A stretch of 64,000 nt of DNA from Mycolicibacterium flavescens (GCF_001722335.1 NZ_MIHA01000002.1:310001-374000), one strand, 5' to 3'; positions 44,801 to 56,641 are shown, numbered from the stretch's first letter. Numbers and translations are program-made. The notes: a model not told the origin generated them from the sequence alone.

Positions 44801-45649
44801 TCAGCGCAATACCCGGTCGAACTGCCGGAGCGGATGCACGCCGTGCAACTCCCGGTACGACGGTGGACGGCGGCCGCCGGCGTCGGTGATCCCGTACTCG
44901 CGCGCGAGTTCGGCGCCGATGAAGGTCTGGCCGCTCTTGTCCGGCAGCGCGCCGTCGCGGTAGAGCGCCCAGACGAGGTGGCCGGTGAACTCGGGTGTCT
45001 CGGCGTTGTCGAGCAGGTGGGCGAATTTGTCGGGGGCGGCTTCGATCATCGCCGTGAAGCGTTCGGTGAGCAGCACGCCCATCCAGATCGAGGCGGTGGC
45101 TATGCCGAAGTCGCGGAAGTCGACCGCCATGTCGGCGGCCATCTTGTCGACGCCCGCCTTGTGCACGCCGTAGGCCGGACCGAAGACGTAGTGCGCGGCG
45201 CCCGGGGCCGAGGTGAACACCACCAGCCCGCGCCGCTGCGGCAGCATCAGCGGAGCGGCGTACACCGTCGCGACGTAGGCGCTGCGCAGCCCGACGTCGA
45301 AGATGTCGGCGAGGTCGACGGACTCCTCCCAGAACCGGGTGCGGGCCATCATCGTGTCGCGGATCATCGCGGCGTTGTTGACCAGGATGTCGAGCCGGCC
45401 GTGGTCGGTGCCGACCCGGTCGAACAGCGTCCTGGTCTGCTCGTCGTCGGCGTGGTCGACGGCCACCGCGATCCCGGTGCCGCCGGCCGCCGTCACCAGC
45501 TGCGCGGCGCGGTGGATGCCGTCGCTGCGCCCGGTGACGTACACGGTGCAGCCGTGGCTGCCGAGCGCGTGGGCGATGCCCAGCCCGGCGCCGCGGCTCG
45601 CCCCGGTCACGACCGCGACCGGCGCGTCTACCAACCGCGTTCTTTCCAC
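44801..45649 (-). CDS. Short-chain dehydrogenase/reductase
   Basis: NAD(P)-dependent oxidoreductase of 282 residues. The cofactor motif is TGASRGAGLGIA (residues 16-27), the structural motif is LVNNAAM, and the active site comprises Ser in FTSAPG with Tyr and Lys in YGVHKAG. The substrate is unknown. The N-terminus from the GTG at 45649 overlaps the upstream MBL gene by 22 bases, so the two are probably translated in series. The C-terminal extension (GGRRPPSYRELHGVHP) is seen in actinobacterial members. Confidence 0.88.
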   Translation of the reverse strand: MERTRLVDAPVAVVTGASRGAGLGIAHALGSHGCTVYVTGRSDGIHRAAQLVTAAGGTGIAVAVDHADDEQTRTLFDRVGTDHGRLDILVNNAAMIRDTMMARTRFWEESVDLADIFDVGLRSAYVATVYAAPLMLPQRRGLVVFTSAPGAAHYVFGPAYGVHKAGVDKMAADMAVDFRDFGIATASIWMGVLLTERFTAMIEAAPDKFAHLLDNAETPEFTGHLVWALYRDGALPDKSGQTFIGAELAREYGITDAGGRRPPSYRELHGVHPLRQFDRVLR

Positions 45650-46311
45650 TCGGCCAGATGCGGGCGCTCGGCGCCGAGCGTGGTGTCGTCGCCGTGACCG
45701 GGATAGACGACGGTCGAATCGCCGTAGACGTCGAACACCCGGGTGCTCACATCACCCAGCAGCTGCTCGAAGGCGCCGTCCTCCCACGTCTTGCCGACCC
45801 CGCCGGGGAACAGGCAGTCACCGGTGAACAGGTGCGTCGCCTCCGGGTCGGCGCCGTCGAGCGCCAACGCCACCGAGCCGGGGGTGTGGCCCTGCAGGTG
45901 GATGACATCGAACGACAGGTCGCCGACCTCGACGGTGTCACCGTGCGCGAGAAGACGATCCGGCGGCACGGGCAGCGGTTCGGCGTCGAGACGGTGCGCG
46001 GCGGTCGGCACACCTGTGGCCTTGGCCACTTCCTCGAGCGCCTGCCAGTGGTCGAAGTGCTGGTGGCTGGTCACGATCAGCGACAGTTTCGGCGCGTGTT
46101 CGGCGATCAGGCCGAGCAGCACCGAGGCGTCGTTCGCCGCGTCGATGAGCAGCGTCTCACCGGTCCGGGAACAGGTCACCAGGTAGGCGTTGTTGTCCAT
46201 GGGACCCACCGAAGCCTTGATGATCGTCGCTGCGGGGAGGGTGCGACGCGCTGCGGTTCCGGGGTCGGTGTGGCCGGTGTAGTTGTCGTCGACGGCGGTC
46301 ATGTTGCTCAC
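45628..46311 (-). CDS. MBL-fold metallohydrolase (Rv1637c type)
   Basis: Metallo-beta-lactamase-fold hydrolase of the glyoxalase II-like group, 227 residues. The metal motif HxHxDH is SHQHFDH (about residue 83), with further ligands His in LQGHTPGS, Asp in FTGDCLFPGG and His in VYPGHGDDT. Substrates may be thioesters such as glutathione- or mycothiol-type adducts, but this is not established. ATG at 46311. It is divergent from uvrA, as Rv1637c is in M. tuberculosis. Confidence 0.9.
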   Translation of the reverse strand: MSNMTAVDDNYTGHTDPGTAARRTLPAATIIKASVGPMDNNAYLVTCSRTGETLLIDAANDASVLLGLIAEHAPKLSLIVTSHQHFDHWQALEEVAKATGVPTAAHRLDAEPLPVPPDRLLAHGDTVEVGDLSFDVIHLQGHTPGSVALALDGADPEATHLFTGDCLFPGGVGKTWEDGAFEQLLGDVSTRVFDVYGDSTVVYPGHGDDTTLGAERPHLAEWKERGW

Positions 46312-46322
46312 GGTATCGGGCT

Positions 46323-46344
46323 TGTCGGTAGGGGCACATAGAGT
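46323..46344 (+). promoter_or_regulatory. PafBC-type DNA-damage promoter of uvrA
   Basis: TGTCGGTA-N8-TAGAGT matches TGTCRGTG-N8-TANNNT except in the last base of the first box. The start would be near 46351, giving a 27-base leader that contains the GGGAGG ribosome site at 46363-46368 before the GTG at 46378. Unlike polA and uvrB in this window, the mRNA is not leaderless. Confidence 0.68.
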
Positions 46345-46377
46345 GGGCTACAACCATGTCTTGGGAGGATTCACCGG

Positions 46378-49281
<2,904 letters not shown>

Positions 49282-49304
49282 CGGTGCCGTACCTTTACGA
49301 ATAC

Positions 49305-49320
49305 TGTGCGTTGTGTCACA
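49305..49320 (+). promoter_or_regulatory. CRP-like sequence before the second P450 gene
   Basis: TGTGC-GTTGTG-TCACA differs from TGTGA-N6-TCACA at one position. It lies only 9 bases before the P450 ATG at 49329, too close for activation and better suited to repression. No clear -10/-35 pair supports it, so this is a weak call. Confidence 0.35.
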
Positions 49321-49328
49321 TTGATGCA

Positions 49329-50540
49329 ATGACGACCTCGACGACGGTGTTCAACCCCTTCTCCGCCGAGTTCTTCGAGGATCCCTATCCGATCTATCGC
49401 AAACTGCGCGACCACACGCCCGTTTACTACAGCCCCGAGCACGACTTCTACGCGCTGAGTCGGCATGCCGATGTCGCGCTGGGCTTCAAGGATTTCGCGA
49501 CGTTCTCCTCGGCCCGCGGTGTGACGCTCGAAGAGATCCACTCCGGTGAGGTGGCCCACGGCCAGTCGATGATCTGGATGGACCCCCCGGAACACCGCCG
49601 CATGCGCAGCCTGGTGAACAAGGTCTTCACTCCGCGAGCGATCAAGGCGCTCGAGAACGTCGTCCGGGACAGGATCGAGTTCCATCTGTCACGAGTGGAT
49701 CCGGCGGGTTTCGATGTCGTGGCGGACTTTTCGGCATTCTTCCCGGTCGAGGTGATCAGCACCATGCTGGGTGTACCGGAAGCCGATCGCCAGCAGGTTC
49801 GGATCCTCATCGACAAGTTCCTCGAGCGTAAGCCCGGTGAGGCCGGCAAGAGTTCCGACGGCGCCGAGGCCATGGTCCAGGCAGGGATGTTCTTCTACCA
49901 ACTCGTCCTCGAGCGCCGCGCCGAGCCGCGCGACGACATGATCAGCGCGTTGATCGCCGCACAAGTCGACCGCGACGACGGCGGTGCTACGAAGCTGGAC
50001 GACAACGAGATCGTCAGCTTCTGCCTTCTGCTCGGCGGAGCGGGCGCGGAGACGGTGACGAAGTTGATCGGCAACGCGATGGTCGTTTTTGCCGAGTACC
50101 CCGACCAGTGGCGCCAACTGCGCGAGGACCGCAGCAAGATCCCGGCGGCCGTCGAGGAGGCGCTCCGCTATGTGGGACCGGTGCAGTACGACTGCCGCTA
50201 CACCCTGGCGCCCGTCAGCCTGCACGACACCACGATCCCGGCGGGCAGCGCCGTCATGCTGCTCGGCGCATCCGCCAACCGCGACGAACGCGCGTTCACC
50301 GACGCGGAGGAGTTCGATATCAACCGTGACCGCGCCGAGGCGCAGAATCTCGGCTTCGGCTACGGCATACACAGTTGCCTGGGTGCGGCACTGGCCCGCA
50401 TGGAGAGCGCTCTTGCCCTCGAAGGCCTGCTGCAACTGTTGCCCGCATTCGAGGTGGACCAGGCGAATTTGCGCCGTGTCGCCATGACGAGCGTGGGCGG
50501 CTACTCCCATGTTCCGGTGCGTGCCACCGCGCCGACTTAG
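49329..50540 (+). CDS. Cytochrome P450
   Basis: Haem monooxygenase of 403 residues. The haem loop is LGFGYGIHSCLGAAL (Cys about residue 352), the I-helix LLGGAGAETVTKL and the K-helix EEALRYVG. The I-helix GAGAET is slightly unusual because the acid precedes Thr. ATG 49329 (MTTSTTVFNPFSAEFF) is preferred; 15 codons upstream are also open but contain no ribosome site. The gene sits between uvrA and an AlkZ-like gene, at the left edge of the segment that interrupts the uvrA-lysX neighbourhood. The substrate is unknown. Confidence 0.92.
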   Translation: MTTSTTVFNPFSAEFFEDPYPIYRKLRDHTPVYYSPEHDFYALSRHADVALGFKDFATFSSARGVTLEEIHSGEVAHGQSMIWMDPPEHRRMRSLVNKVFTPRAIKALENVVRDRIEFHLSRVDPAGFDVVADFSAFFPVEVISTMLGVPEADRQQVRILIDKFLERKPGEAGKSSDGAEAMVQAGMFFYQLVLERRAEPRDDMISALIAAQVDRDDGGATKLDDNEIVSFCLLLGGAGAETVTKLIGNAMVVFAEYPDQWRQLREDRSKIPAAVEEALRYVGPVQYDCRYTLAPVSLHDTTIPAGSAVMLLGASANRDERAFTDAEEFDINRDRAEAQNLGFGYGIHSCLGAALARMESALALEGLLQLLPAFEVDQANLRRVAMTSVGGYSHVPVRATAPT

Positions 50541-50543
50541 CAG

Positions 50544-51704
50544 CTACCCGCTCTTCGACAGCGGCGACGGGAAGCGGGGATTGATCCGCACGCCGTCGAG
50601 CCACTCGGTCAGCTCGGCCGCCCGCTGCTGCAACGCTTTCGCAGCGGCGCGTCCGACCTCCGCCGCCAACCGCACCTCGACGCGGCCGTCGTCGTCCTGC
50701 GCCCACGCCCCCACGACGCGGCCGTCGCACCATGCGGTGGGGCCGGCGTTGCCGTTGCGGTCGAACACCCGCTCACGCAGGCCGTCGAGGTACCACCCGC
50801 GGTCGAACCAGCCCATGGTGGTGACGTCGAGGCCGGGCAGCAGCGCCACCCACGGCTCCGGTTCCGGTTCGGGTTCGAGGTCGTCGGGCAGCACGTAGCC
50901 GGAGGTGCCGTCGAGATCGACCTCGACCGCGTCGACGTCGCGCAACCCCTGCCGGGCCCACGTCAGCGTGTGGCCGAACCACCACTTGACGTCGGTGACG
51001 GTGGCCGGGCCGAACGCGGAAAGCCAGCGCCGCAGCAGCGTCGCCCGCGCGGCCTCCGGGTCGACCGGCTCGCCGGGCTCTATCCAGTCGCGGGTGGGCA
51101 CCCAGCGCGGCCGCGACGTCGTCCAGCGGCCGTCGTTCGGTCCGCGCACGATGTCGCCCTCAGCCGCGATCACGGTGAGAACCCTTGGCGCGAGCGGTGT
51201 CTCGCCGCCCCAGGTCTTACCCGGAGCGGGATCGTAGGTGCCGGCGAGTTCCGGTAGGGCGGTGCGCAGCGACTTGGCGTCGGTCGGCCCGTTGGCAGTC
51301 AGGTAATCCAGCACCGCGGTCCGCGCGGCCGCCAGCCACTTCGCGCCGTCGACGCACACACCGGCCTTCTGAGCGTCGGCGATCAGGCGGCGGCGCTCGT
51401 TGCCGGCCACCCGGTCGCTGGCCGCGCACTGCACCGCCGGCAGATCGTCGGTGGGCACCGCCCACAGAGTGCGGCGCATCGCGAGGTGCTTCACCACGCC
51501 CCGGTGGTGGTAGAGCGCGGCGTCGAGGTCGGCGACGCTGAAACCGGGCAGCCGGCTCCACAGCGACAGGTACGGGGTCGCGGGGTCGGTGGCGTGCAGG
51601 GCGATCAGGCCGCGTACCACGTCGTCGACGGATCCGGCGGGCGCGCACAGGAAGTGCCGCCGGGCCAGCCGGGCCCGCCGCTCGTCAACGGTGAAGCTGC
51701 GCAT
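50544..51704 (-). CDS. Winged-helix DNA-binding (AlkZ-like, HTH_42) family protein
   Basis: A 386-residue protein of the winged-helix DNA-binding domain family (HTH_42), which includes the AlkZ interstrand-crosslink DNA glycosylases of Streptomyces. Family features are LIALHATDPATPYLSLWSRL, VKHLAMRRTLWAV, WWFGHTLTWARQGL and the late GWFDRGWYLDGL...RNGNAGPTAWCDGRVVGAW. I could not identify the catalytic Gln pair with confidence, so the glycosylase activity is open. ATG at 51704. Convergent with the P450 gene, 3 bases apart. Confidence 0.75.
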   Translation of the reverse strand: MRSFTVDERRARLARRHFLCAPAGSVDDVVRGLIALHATDPATPYLSLWSRLPGFSVADLDAALYHHRGVVKHLAMRRTLWAVPTDDLPAVQCAASDRVAGNERRRLIADAQKAGVCVDGAKWLAAARTAVLDYLTANGPTDAKSLRTALPELAGTYDPAPGKTWGGETPLAPRVLTVIAAEGDIVRGPNDGRWTTSRPRWVPTRDWIEPGEPVDPEAARATLLRRWLSAFGPATVTDVKWWFGHTLTWARQGLRDVDAVEVDLDGTSGYVLPDDLEPEPEPEPWVALLPGLDVTTMGWFDRGWYLDGLRERVFDRNGNAGPTAWCDGRVVGAWAQDDDGRVEVRLAAEVGRAAAKALQQRAAELTEWLDGVRINPRFPSPLSKSG

Positions 51705-51824
51705 GTCCTCGGAACCGTACCTGCGGGGCCGGACAAAGTTTGGGATCGGTAGCGCCGCCGGCGGCATTCACTTGTCTCGCGAACGGACGCCATCGGGGCG
51801 GACGGACCAACGAAAGGGACATCG

Positions 51825-52310
51825 ATGAAGCGAGTTGTCGTAGGCATGGTCGGGCTGGTCGCGGGTGCCGCCGTGCTGGTGGGGTGCTCGGACGACAAGG
51901 GCAGCACCGCGCCGGTCTCCCCGGCGGCCGGTGACACCCAGGTCGCCGCGGGCGGCAGCACAGAGGTCAAGGTCGACGGCAAGGACCTCGCCGGCCTGGA
52001 CCTGGACTCGGTGACGTGCGTCAAGCAGGGCGGCAAGATCAACGTCGCCAGCGGTGCGATCGGGGGTCAGCAGGGCCTGGGCATCGTGATGAGCGACGAG
52101 GCGACCCCGACCGTGGAGTCGCTGGGCATGGTGGTCGACGGTAACGCGCTCGCGGTCACCAACACCATGGGCGCCAAGGTCGGCTCGGCCGAGGTGAAGG
52201 TCGACGGCAGCACATACACGATCACCGGTGAGGCGGCCGGAGCCGACATCGCCAACCCGATGGCCGGCATGATCACCAAGCCGTTCACCGTGACGGTGAC
52301 CTGCAGCTGA
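51825..52310 (+). CDS. LpqH-family lipoprotein
   Basis: A 161-residue lipoprotein of the mycobacterial LpqH (19-kDa antigen) family. The signal ends in the lipobox LVGC (Cys about residue 21), followed by a Ser/Thr/Ala-rich linker. The globular part has the family pattern with two Cys (DSVTCVKQGG and the terminal TVTCS) and SAEVKVDGSTYTITGEAAGAD. These proteins sit in the cell envelope and signal through host TLR2 in pathogens; their native role is unclear. ATG 51825 has GAAAGGG upstream. A strong hairpin follows. Confidence 0.88.
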   Translation: MKRVVVGMVGLVAGAAVLVGCSDDKGSTAPVSPAAGDTQVAAGGSTEVKVDGKDLAGLDLDSVTCVKQGGKINVASGAIGGQQGLGIVMSDEATPTVESLGMVVDGNALAVTNTMGAKVGSAEVKVDGSTYTITGEAAGADIANPMAGMITKPFTVTVTCS

Positions 52311-52326
52311 TCGTCCCTTTCAAAAT

Positions 52327-52360
52327 GAAGCGGCGGGCGTGTCGACGCGCCCGCCGCTTC
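52327..52360 (+). terminator. Strong hairpin after the LpqH-family gene
   Basis: GAAGCGGCGGGCG (52327-52339) pairs perfectly over 13 bases with 52348-52360 around an 8-base loop. No T-run follows, which is common for mycobacterial intrinsic terminators. It lies 17 bases after the lipoprotein stop and ends 12 bases before the start of the TPR gene, whose transcription must therefore begin within or beyond it, or read through. Confidence 0.7.
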
Positions 52361-52372
52361 TATGATTCGACC

Positions 52373-53953
52373 GTGACGATCGCCGCGGACCTCGAACGTG
52401 CGCGTCACCTGGTGTTCGCGGCCAACGAGGAGGCGGCCAAAGATCTACTGCTGTCGCTGCTGCCGCAGGTCGAACAGGCCGACCGCGATGACTGGGCACT
52501 GGAGATCTTCGCGCTGCTCGGCGAGCTGTACCTGGTGCGCACGGCGTATCCGGGCACCGAGGAGTGCCTGCGCCGCATCGAGGACTGCCTGACGGCCTAC
52601 ACCGGGCGCGCGGACGCCGAGACTGTGCAGATGGTCTGCCGCTACCGCCGACGGGCGCAGTTCCTGCGGACCGGCCTGGCTGCCGCACACGGCGACCACG
52701 AGGCGGCCGAGGCAGCGCTCGGGGTGCTCACCGACGACGAGCCCCGGCATCACGAACTCGCCGACGAACACGGGTTCCTGATCACCTACGCGCAGATCCT
52801 CTGCGCGGTCGCGCTGTGCGACGACGATCTACATGTGCGCTCGATACCGTTGTGGCAGCCGGTGATCGACGTTATCTCGCGACCCGGCGACGGCTCGCAG
52901 TCCCACGACCACCTGCTGGTGCTCGGCGCGCTCGGCTACGGACGCTTCTGCGTCGAGACCGGCCGGCTCACCGAGGCGGAGCCGTGGCTGCGGCGTGCGG
53001 GCGCGCGGGCCGACGCCCGCGGCTGGCGCCTGGCGACCGCGCGTGCCCAGTTCGAGAGGGCGACGGCCGCATGGGCGGCAGGGGACCGGCCGACCGCACA
53101 GGAGTTGGTGCACGCCGCCTACCCGGCCATCGCCGAACACCTGCGCGCGCACGACGTCTCCCGATGCTGGCTGTACTTCGGCCTCATCAGCATCGCGGTC
53201 GGGGCGCTCGACGACGCCGACGAACGCCTCGGTCACGCCGAGCGCCACTGGCGCGAGATCGAGAAGCCTCTGCACATTCACCGGATCCTGTTGCAGCGCA
53301 GCTGGGTCGACATCTTCCGCGGCCACTTCGCGGCCGCGCTCGAACGGGTCGCCGAGGCCCGCGAACTGCTCGACGGATGGCCGCGGCACAGCTGGCTGCA
53401 GTACGCCCGGCTCGATGACCAACTCGGAAACATCTGGCGTGCCGACGCACTGGCCGATCCCGACGGTGCGGCGGAGAAGTTCGCGCGGGCCGCCGAACTG
53501 AAACTGCCCGCGGCGCTGGCGGTCGACGCGGTGCGTCACTCCATCCCTGACGCTGACGCCCGAATGCGGTGGGCCACGTTCGTGTCGGCGCCGATCCTGG
53601 CCGGCGCGTTCGCAGTGGCGTGGGAATCGGGCAACACCCAGCTGGTCAGCGAGCTGGTCGAATACCACAGCGCACGAGGCACGTTCACCGTCGAACCAGG
53701 CTCAGCGGATGCTCTGGACTGGGCGGACACCGCCACGGCTGCGGTGCCGGTCGAATCAGTCGACGACTACGCGCTCGTCGCGGCAGGACCGGCGGCCGGT
53801 GTGCGGTCGGCGCTGACGACGCTCGGACCGCTGCCGCCGTTGGTGATGGACCCGAACAGCGCGCCGATCATCAGCCGGTACCGAGCGTTGGCCGCCGAAC
53901 GGTACGGACGCGACGTGACCGCCGATGCCCCCGCGTGGTCCACGTGGCCGTGA
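52373..53953 (+). CDS. TPR-repeat protein coupled to a CHAT protease
   Basis: A 526-residue, almost wholly helical protein with degenerate TPR-type units ([85 protein letters not shown], all outlined). The C-terminal 130 residues are less regular. No catalytic motif is seen. GTG 52373 is chosen because the hairpin ends just upstream. The next gene starts inside its stop codon (GTGA), so this protein and the CHAT protease are made together, consistent with a sensor or scaffold role for the protease. I do not recognise a closer family. Confidence 0.75.
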   Translation: MTIAADLERARHLVFAANEEAAKDLLLSLLPQVEQADRDDWALEIFALLGELYLVRTAYPGTEECLRRIEDCLTAYTGRADAETVQMVCRYRRRAQFLRTGLAAAHGDHEAAEAALGVLTDDEPRHHELADEHGFLITYAQILCAVALCDDDLHVRSIPLWQPVIDVISRPGDGSQSHDHLLVLGALGYGRFCVETGRLTEAEPWLRRAGARADARGWRLATARAQFERATAAWAAGDRPTAQELVHAAYPAIAEHLRAHDVSRCWLYFGLISIAVGALDDADERLGHAERHWREIEKPLHIHRILLQRSWVDIFRGHFAAALERVAEARELLDGWPRHSWLQYARLDDQLGNIWRADALADPDGAAEKFARAAELKLPAALAVDAVRHSIPDADARMRWATFVSAPILAGAFAVAWESGNTQLVSELVEYHSARGTFTVEPGSADALDWADTATAAVPVESVDDYALVAAGPAAGVRSALTTLGPLPPLVMDPNSAPIISRYRALAAERYGRDVTADAPAWSTWP

Positions 53954-55110
53954 CCGACACGCTGGTGCTGCGGTTCGCCGACGTCGGCGTCGCCACCTAC
54001 GCCAGCCTGCGCCGCGTCGGCGATCCGGGCGACACCGTCACATGGGTCGTCGATCAGGCCGACCTGCTCGAGGCGGTTGACCGGCTCCGCCGCGCGCTCC
54101 CCGACCCGGTGGGTGAGGAGACCCGCCGCGATGCGCTCGAGCGCGCCCTGACCCACGGGGCCCTCTCCGCTCCGGCGACGGAAACCGGCCTCGCACAAGC
54201 GCTCGGCGAGCGGTTGATCGCGCCCCAGGGTTGGCGGCTGATCGCCGAGGCGGCGACGGTATTCGTCTCGCCCAGCGCCCGGCTGGCCCAGGTGCCGTGG
54301 GGCCTGCTCGCGGCGCCGGGCGGCGAGCGGCTGATGGAGCTCGCCGACGTACTGCTGGCGGCACCGCCGAACATCGTCAATGCCCCACGGGCAACGGCGA
54401 ATTGGTCCAGCAGACACGACCGGCCCGCGCTGCTGGTGCTCGATCCGCGGGTGCCCGGCCAGCGACCCGATGCGGCCCTGGGCTCGGTGCTGGGCCGACC
54501 GTCCCCGGAAACCGCGCTGGCCCGACACTACGCCGGTCGCCCAGTCCTGCCGGAGGTGCCGGCGGCTGTGGACCTGTTTCGGCGCACCGACATCGACCGC
54601 AGGTGGCTGGCAGAACACCTCGCACGGCAGCCGTCGCGGCTGCTCTACGTCGGACACGCCTCCGCGGCCGACGGTGACGTCGGGCACGCCGACCGCGCGG
54701 CGCTGCACCTGGCCGAGGATCGTCCGCTCACCGCTGCGGACCTGATGGCGTCACGGTTGCCGTTCCCGCCGCGGGTTGCCCTGCTGGCCTGCGCATCCGG
54801 CGGCGACTACCAGTTCGACGAGGCCAGCGGGCTGGTGGCAGCGGCGATCCTCGGCGGTGCCCAGTTGGTCACCGCCACGCTGTGGTCGCTGCCGACGGCG
54901 GCCGGCTATCGCCAGTACACCGCGCTCGAGGCCGACCCGATGAGCGAGGCGATCCTGGCCGTCGACGAGGCCCACGAAACCGACGAAGCGGGACGGGCGC
55001 TGAATGCCTGGCAGCGGCGGCGGATGCGGGATTGGCGCGACGGCGACGCGACGGCCAGCCCGCTGTACTGGGCGGCGTTGGTCACGTTCGCCGTCGACGG
55101 GGCGCGCTGA
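53950..55110 (+). CDS. CHAT-domain cysteine protease
   Basis: A 386-residue protein with a C-terminal CHAT (caspase-HetF-associated TPR) domain, a caspase-like clan CD peptidase. The catalytic dyad appears intact: His236 in LLYVGHASAADG and Cys281 in VALLACASGGDYQ. Other family marks are LAQVPWGLLAAPGG, GAQLVTATLWSLPT and the terminal SPLYWAALVTFAVDG. The N-terminal 100 residues are of unknown fold. The start GTG 53950 overlaps the TPR gene stop. A second GTG at 53944 is possible. The substrate is unknown; see the downstream proteins as candidates. Confidence 0.85.
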   Translation: MTDTLVLRFADVGVATYASLRRVGDPGDTVTWVVDQADLLEAVDRLRRALPDPVGEETRRDALERALTHGALSAPATETGLAQALGERLIAPQGWRLIAEAATVFVSPSARLAQVPWGLLAAPGGERLMELADVLLAAPPNIVNAPRATANWSSRHDRPALLVLDPRVPGQRPDAALGSVLGRPSPETALARHYAGRPVLPEVPAAVDLFRRTDIDRRWLAEHLARQPSRLLYVGHASAADGDVGHADRAALHLAEDRPLTAADLMASRLPFPPRVALLACASGGDYQFDEASGLVAAAILGGAQLVTATLWSLPTAAGYRQYTALEADPMSEAILAVDEAHETDEAGRALNAWQRRRMRDWRDGDATASPLYWAALVTFAVDGAR

Positions 55111-55255
55111 TGCCTGCGGCCGCGATGTCATCGGCGGTGACCAGACGTTCCTGCGCCTCACCCGGATCGGCCGGGGGAGTCCGGTCGAGCAGGAAAGGCG
55201 CGAGCGCCATACCGACGATCACGAAGACGAAGAACGGCACCAACGCAGTGAACAT
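55082..55255 (-). CDS. Tiny single-pass membrane protein, antisense to the CHAT gene end
   Basis: A 57-codon open frame. It starts MFTALVPFFVFVIVGMALAP, a clear transmembrane helix, then LLDRTPPADPGEAQERL and a basic end PRRRRT. The hydrophobic-then-charged layout and good codon choice argue that it is real although short. ATG at 55255 has CGAGG upstream. It overlaps the last 29 bases of the CHAT gene on the other strand and fills the only sizeable gap (229 bases) in the cluster. No family recognised. It is divergent from the next gene. Confidence 0.6.
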   Translation of the reverse strand: MFTALVPFFVFVIVGMALAPFLLDRTPPADPGEAQERLVTADDIAAAGISAPRRRRT

Positions 55256-55339
55256 GGCCTCGAGATTCGCGCGTCCCCACGGCTACCGAACCCAACTTTG
55301 CGGCTGTCGCCGCACGGCCCGGCCTCCTATTCTGTCGTG

Positions 55340-56641
55340 ATGAACACCGAGACGGCCGTCGCCGTCGCCCAGCCGCGCCGGGCGGTCATCGACCGCGCAT
55401 GGCGAGCAATCGGGGCGGGGGTCGAGGTGTTGAGCGGCGACGACGGAGGTCCGTTGCGCCGCACCGTGAAACGGATCATCGACCCGCTGGTGCTGCGGCT
55501 GCGGTCGAACGCGGAGTTCTCCGCACCGTTCGTCTCGGTCGAGGTCGCCGAAGCGATGTACGACGTGATCGTCGGACAATCCGACCGGTTACGCGCTGCG
55601 GCAGCATGGTTCGAGGTGCTCAAGCGGGAACGACGCCGACTGCGGATCACCACCGGAAACGCCCAGGAGCTGTACTTCCCGGTGTGCTTCGAATTGGCCG
55701 TGACCCGCGGCTTCCCCGACGAGAACGCTTCCGGCGCCGAGCAGTTGCTGCGCGAGATCCACTCCGAACGTGACCGCACCGCCGTAGAGGTGCTCAACCG
55801 GCACGTGTCCGACAGCGCGGTGATCGCCGAACTGCAGCGGCAACTCGATGCCAGCTGGCGTGACGTGCGTGCCGGCCACGAGAGTGCCGAACAGTTCATG
55901 ACCGGGTTGGCGACAGTGCTCGGGTCAGGTGGCGAGTACTGGGAATCCGTTGCGCGGCAACGGGTGTGGCGTTTACTGGTTGACAGTGCCGCGCCGTACA
56001 ACCTGGGCGCGGCGGCGCGCAGTGATGCATCGGACCTGCCGTGGTCGCTCGTCGTGGTGGGGCTCAGCGCGACCGAACCGCAGCAGCCGCCCGACATCGT
56101 CGGCGCGGACAGGGCCCGCCCGTTGGACCGCAGCGTGGTCGACCGGGTGCGCGCGACCCTGCGGCGGGCGTTGGATCGCGACGAACTGCCGGACGTGCCG
56201 ACGCTGTGTTCCGAGGAGGTGGACCGGGCAGCGGCCCCGTGGGGTCTGCTCGGCGAGGACAAACAAGCAACGCTGGTGGCCGGCGTCGAACTGGCCGGTG
56301 ATCTGGCGCCGCTCAGCCCGGCCGCTGAACCGCGTTACGGTCTGGGCAGGGTGATCCAGGCGCGGCTGCGCAAGGAGGCCTACGTGCTGCACGCGCGGCG
56401 CTATCTGGCCGACGGAGGTCCGATCCATCCGCGCCAGCAGCAGGTCGTCGACGAACTCGCTGCGTTCGCGCGGCCGTACTCGAACCGGCTGTGGGCCCGG
56501 TTGCACGGCCGCGATGTGTGGCAGGAGCCGTGCGACGACGTCGACGACGTCCGCGCGGTGCTGGAGGGTGTTGCGCGGTCGGTGAGCCTCGATCACCGCC
56601 AGCGGATCAAGTCGATGCTGGAACTGCAGGTGGCCGGATGA
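55340..56641 (+). CDS. Unrecognised protein in the CHAT cluster (433 aa)
   Basis: A soluble 433-residue protein rich in helices, with no signal peptide or membrane segment and no motif I recognise. Notable parts are RFRSN-like basic helix LRRTVKRIIDPLVLRLRSN, the pair CFELAVTRGFPDENASG, and a C-terminal basic region LRKEAYVLHARRYLADG. ATG 55340 is preferred; the frame is open for 112 codons upstream, but that part has no coding character and crosses the antisense small gene. TATTCT at 55328-55333 could be a -10 giving a leaderless mRNA. The stop overlaps the next start (ATGA), so these two proteins are coupled. Confidence 0.7.
   Translation: MNTETAVAVAQPRRAVIDRAWRAIGAGVEVLSGDDGGPLRRTVKRIIDPLVLRLRSNAEFSAPFVSVEVAEAMYDVIVGQSDRLRAAAAWFEVLKRERRRLRITTGNAQELYFPVCFELAVTRGFPDENASGAEQLLREIHSERDRTAVEVLNRHVSDSAVIAELQRQLDASWRDVRAGHESAEQFMTGLATVLGSGGEYWESVARQRVWRLLVDSAAPYNLGAAARSDASDLPWSLVVVGLSATEPQQPPDIVGADRARPLDRSVVDRVRATLRRALDRDELPDVPTLCSEEVDRAAAPWGLLGEDKQATLVAGVELAGDLAPLSPAAEPRYGLGRVIQARLRKEAYVLHARRYLADGGPIHPRQQQVVDELAAFARPYSNRLWARLHGRDVWQEPCDDVDDVRAVLEGVARSVSLDHRQRIKSMLELQVAG

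Noticed and set aside
51714..51735. TGTCCGGC-N8-TACGGT before the AlkZ-like gene as a PafBC promoter.
   Set aside because: Spacing is right, but only five of eight bases match the first box, which is expected by chance in GC-rich DNA.
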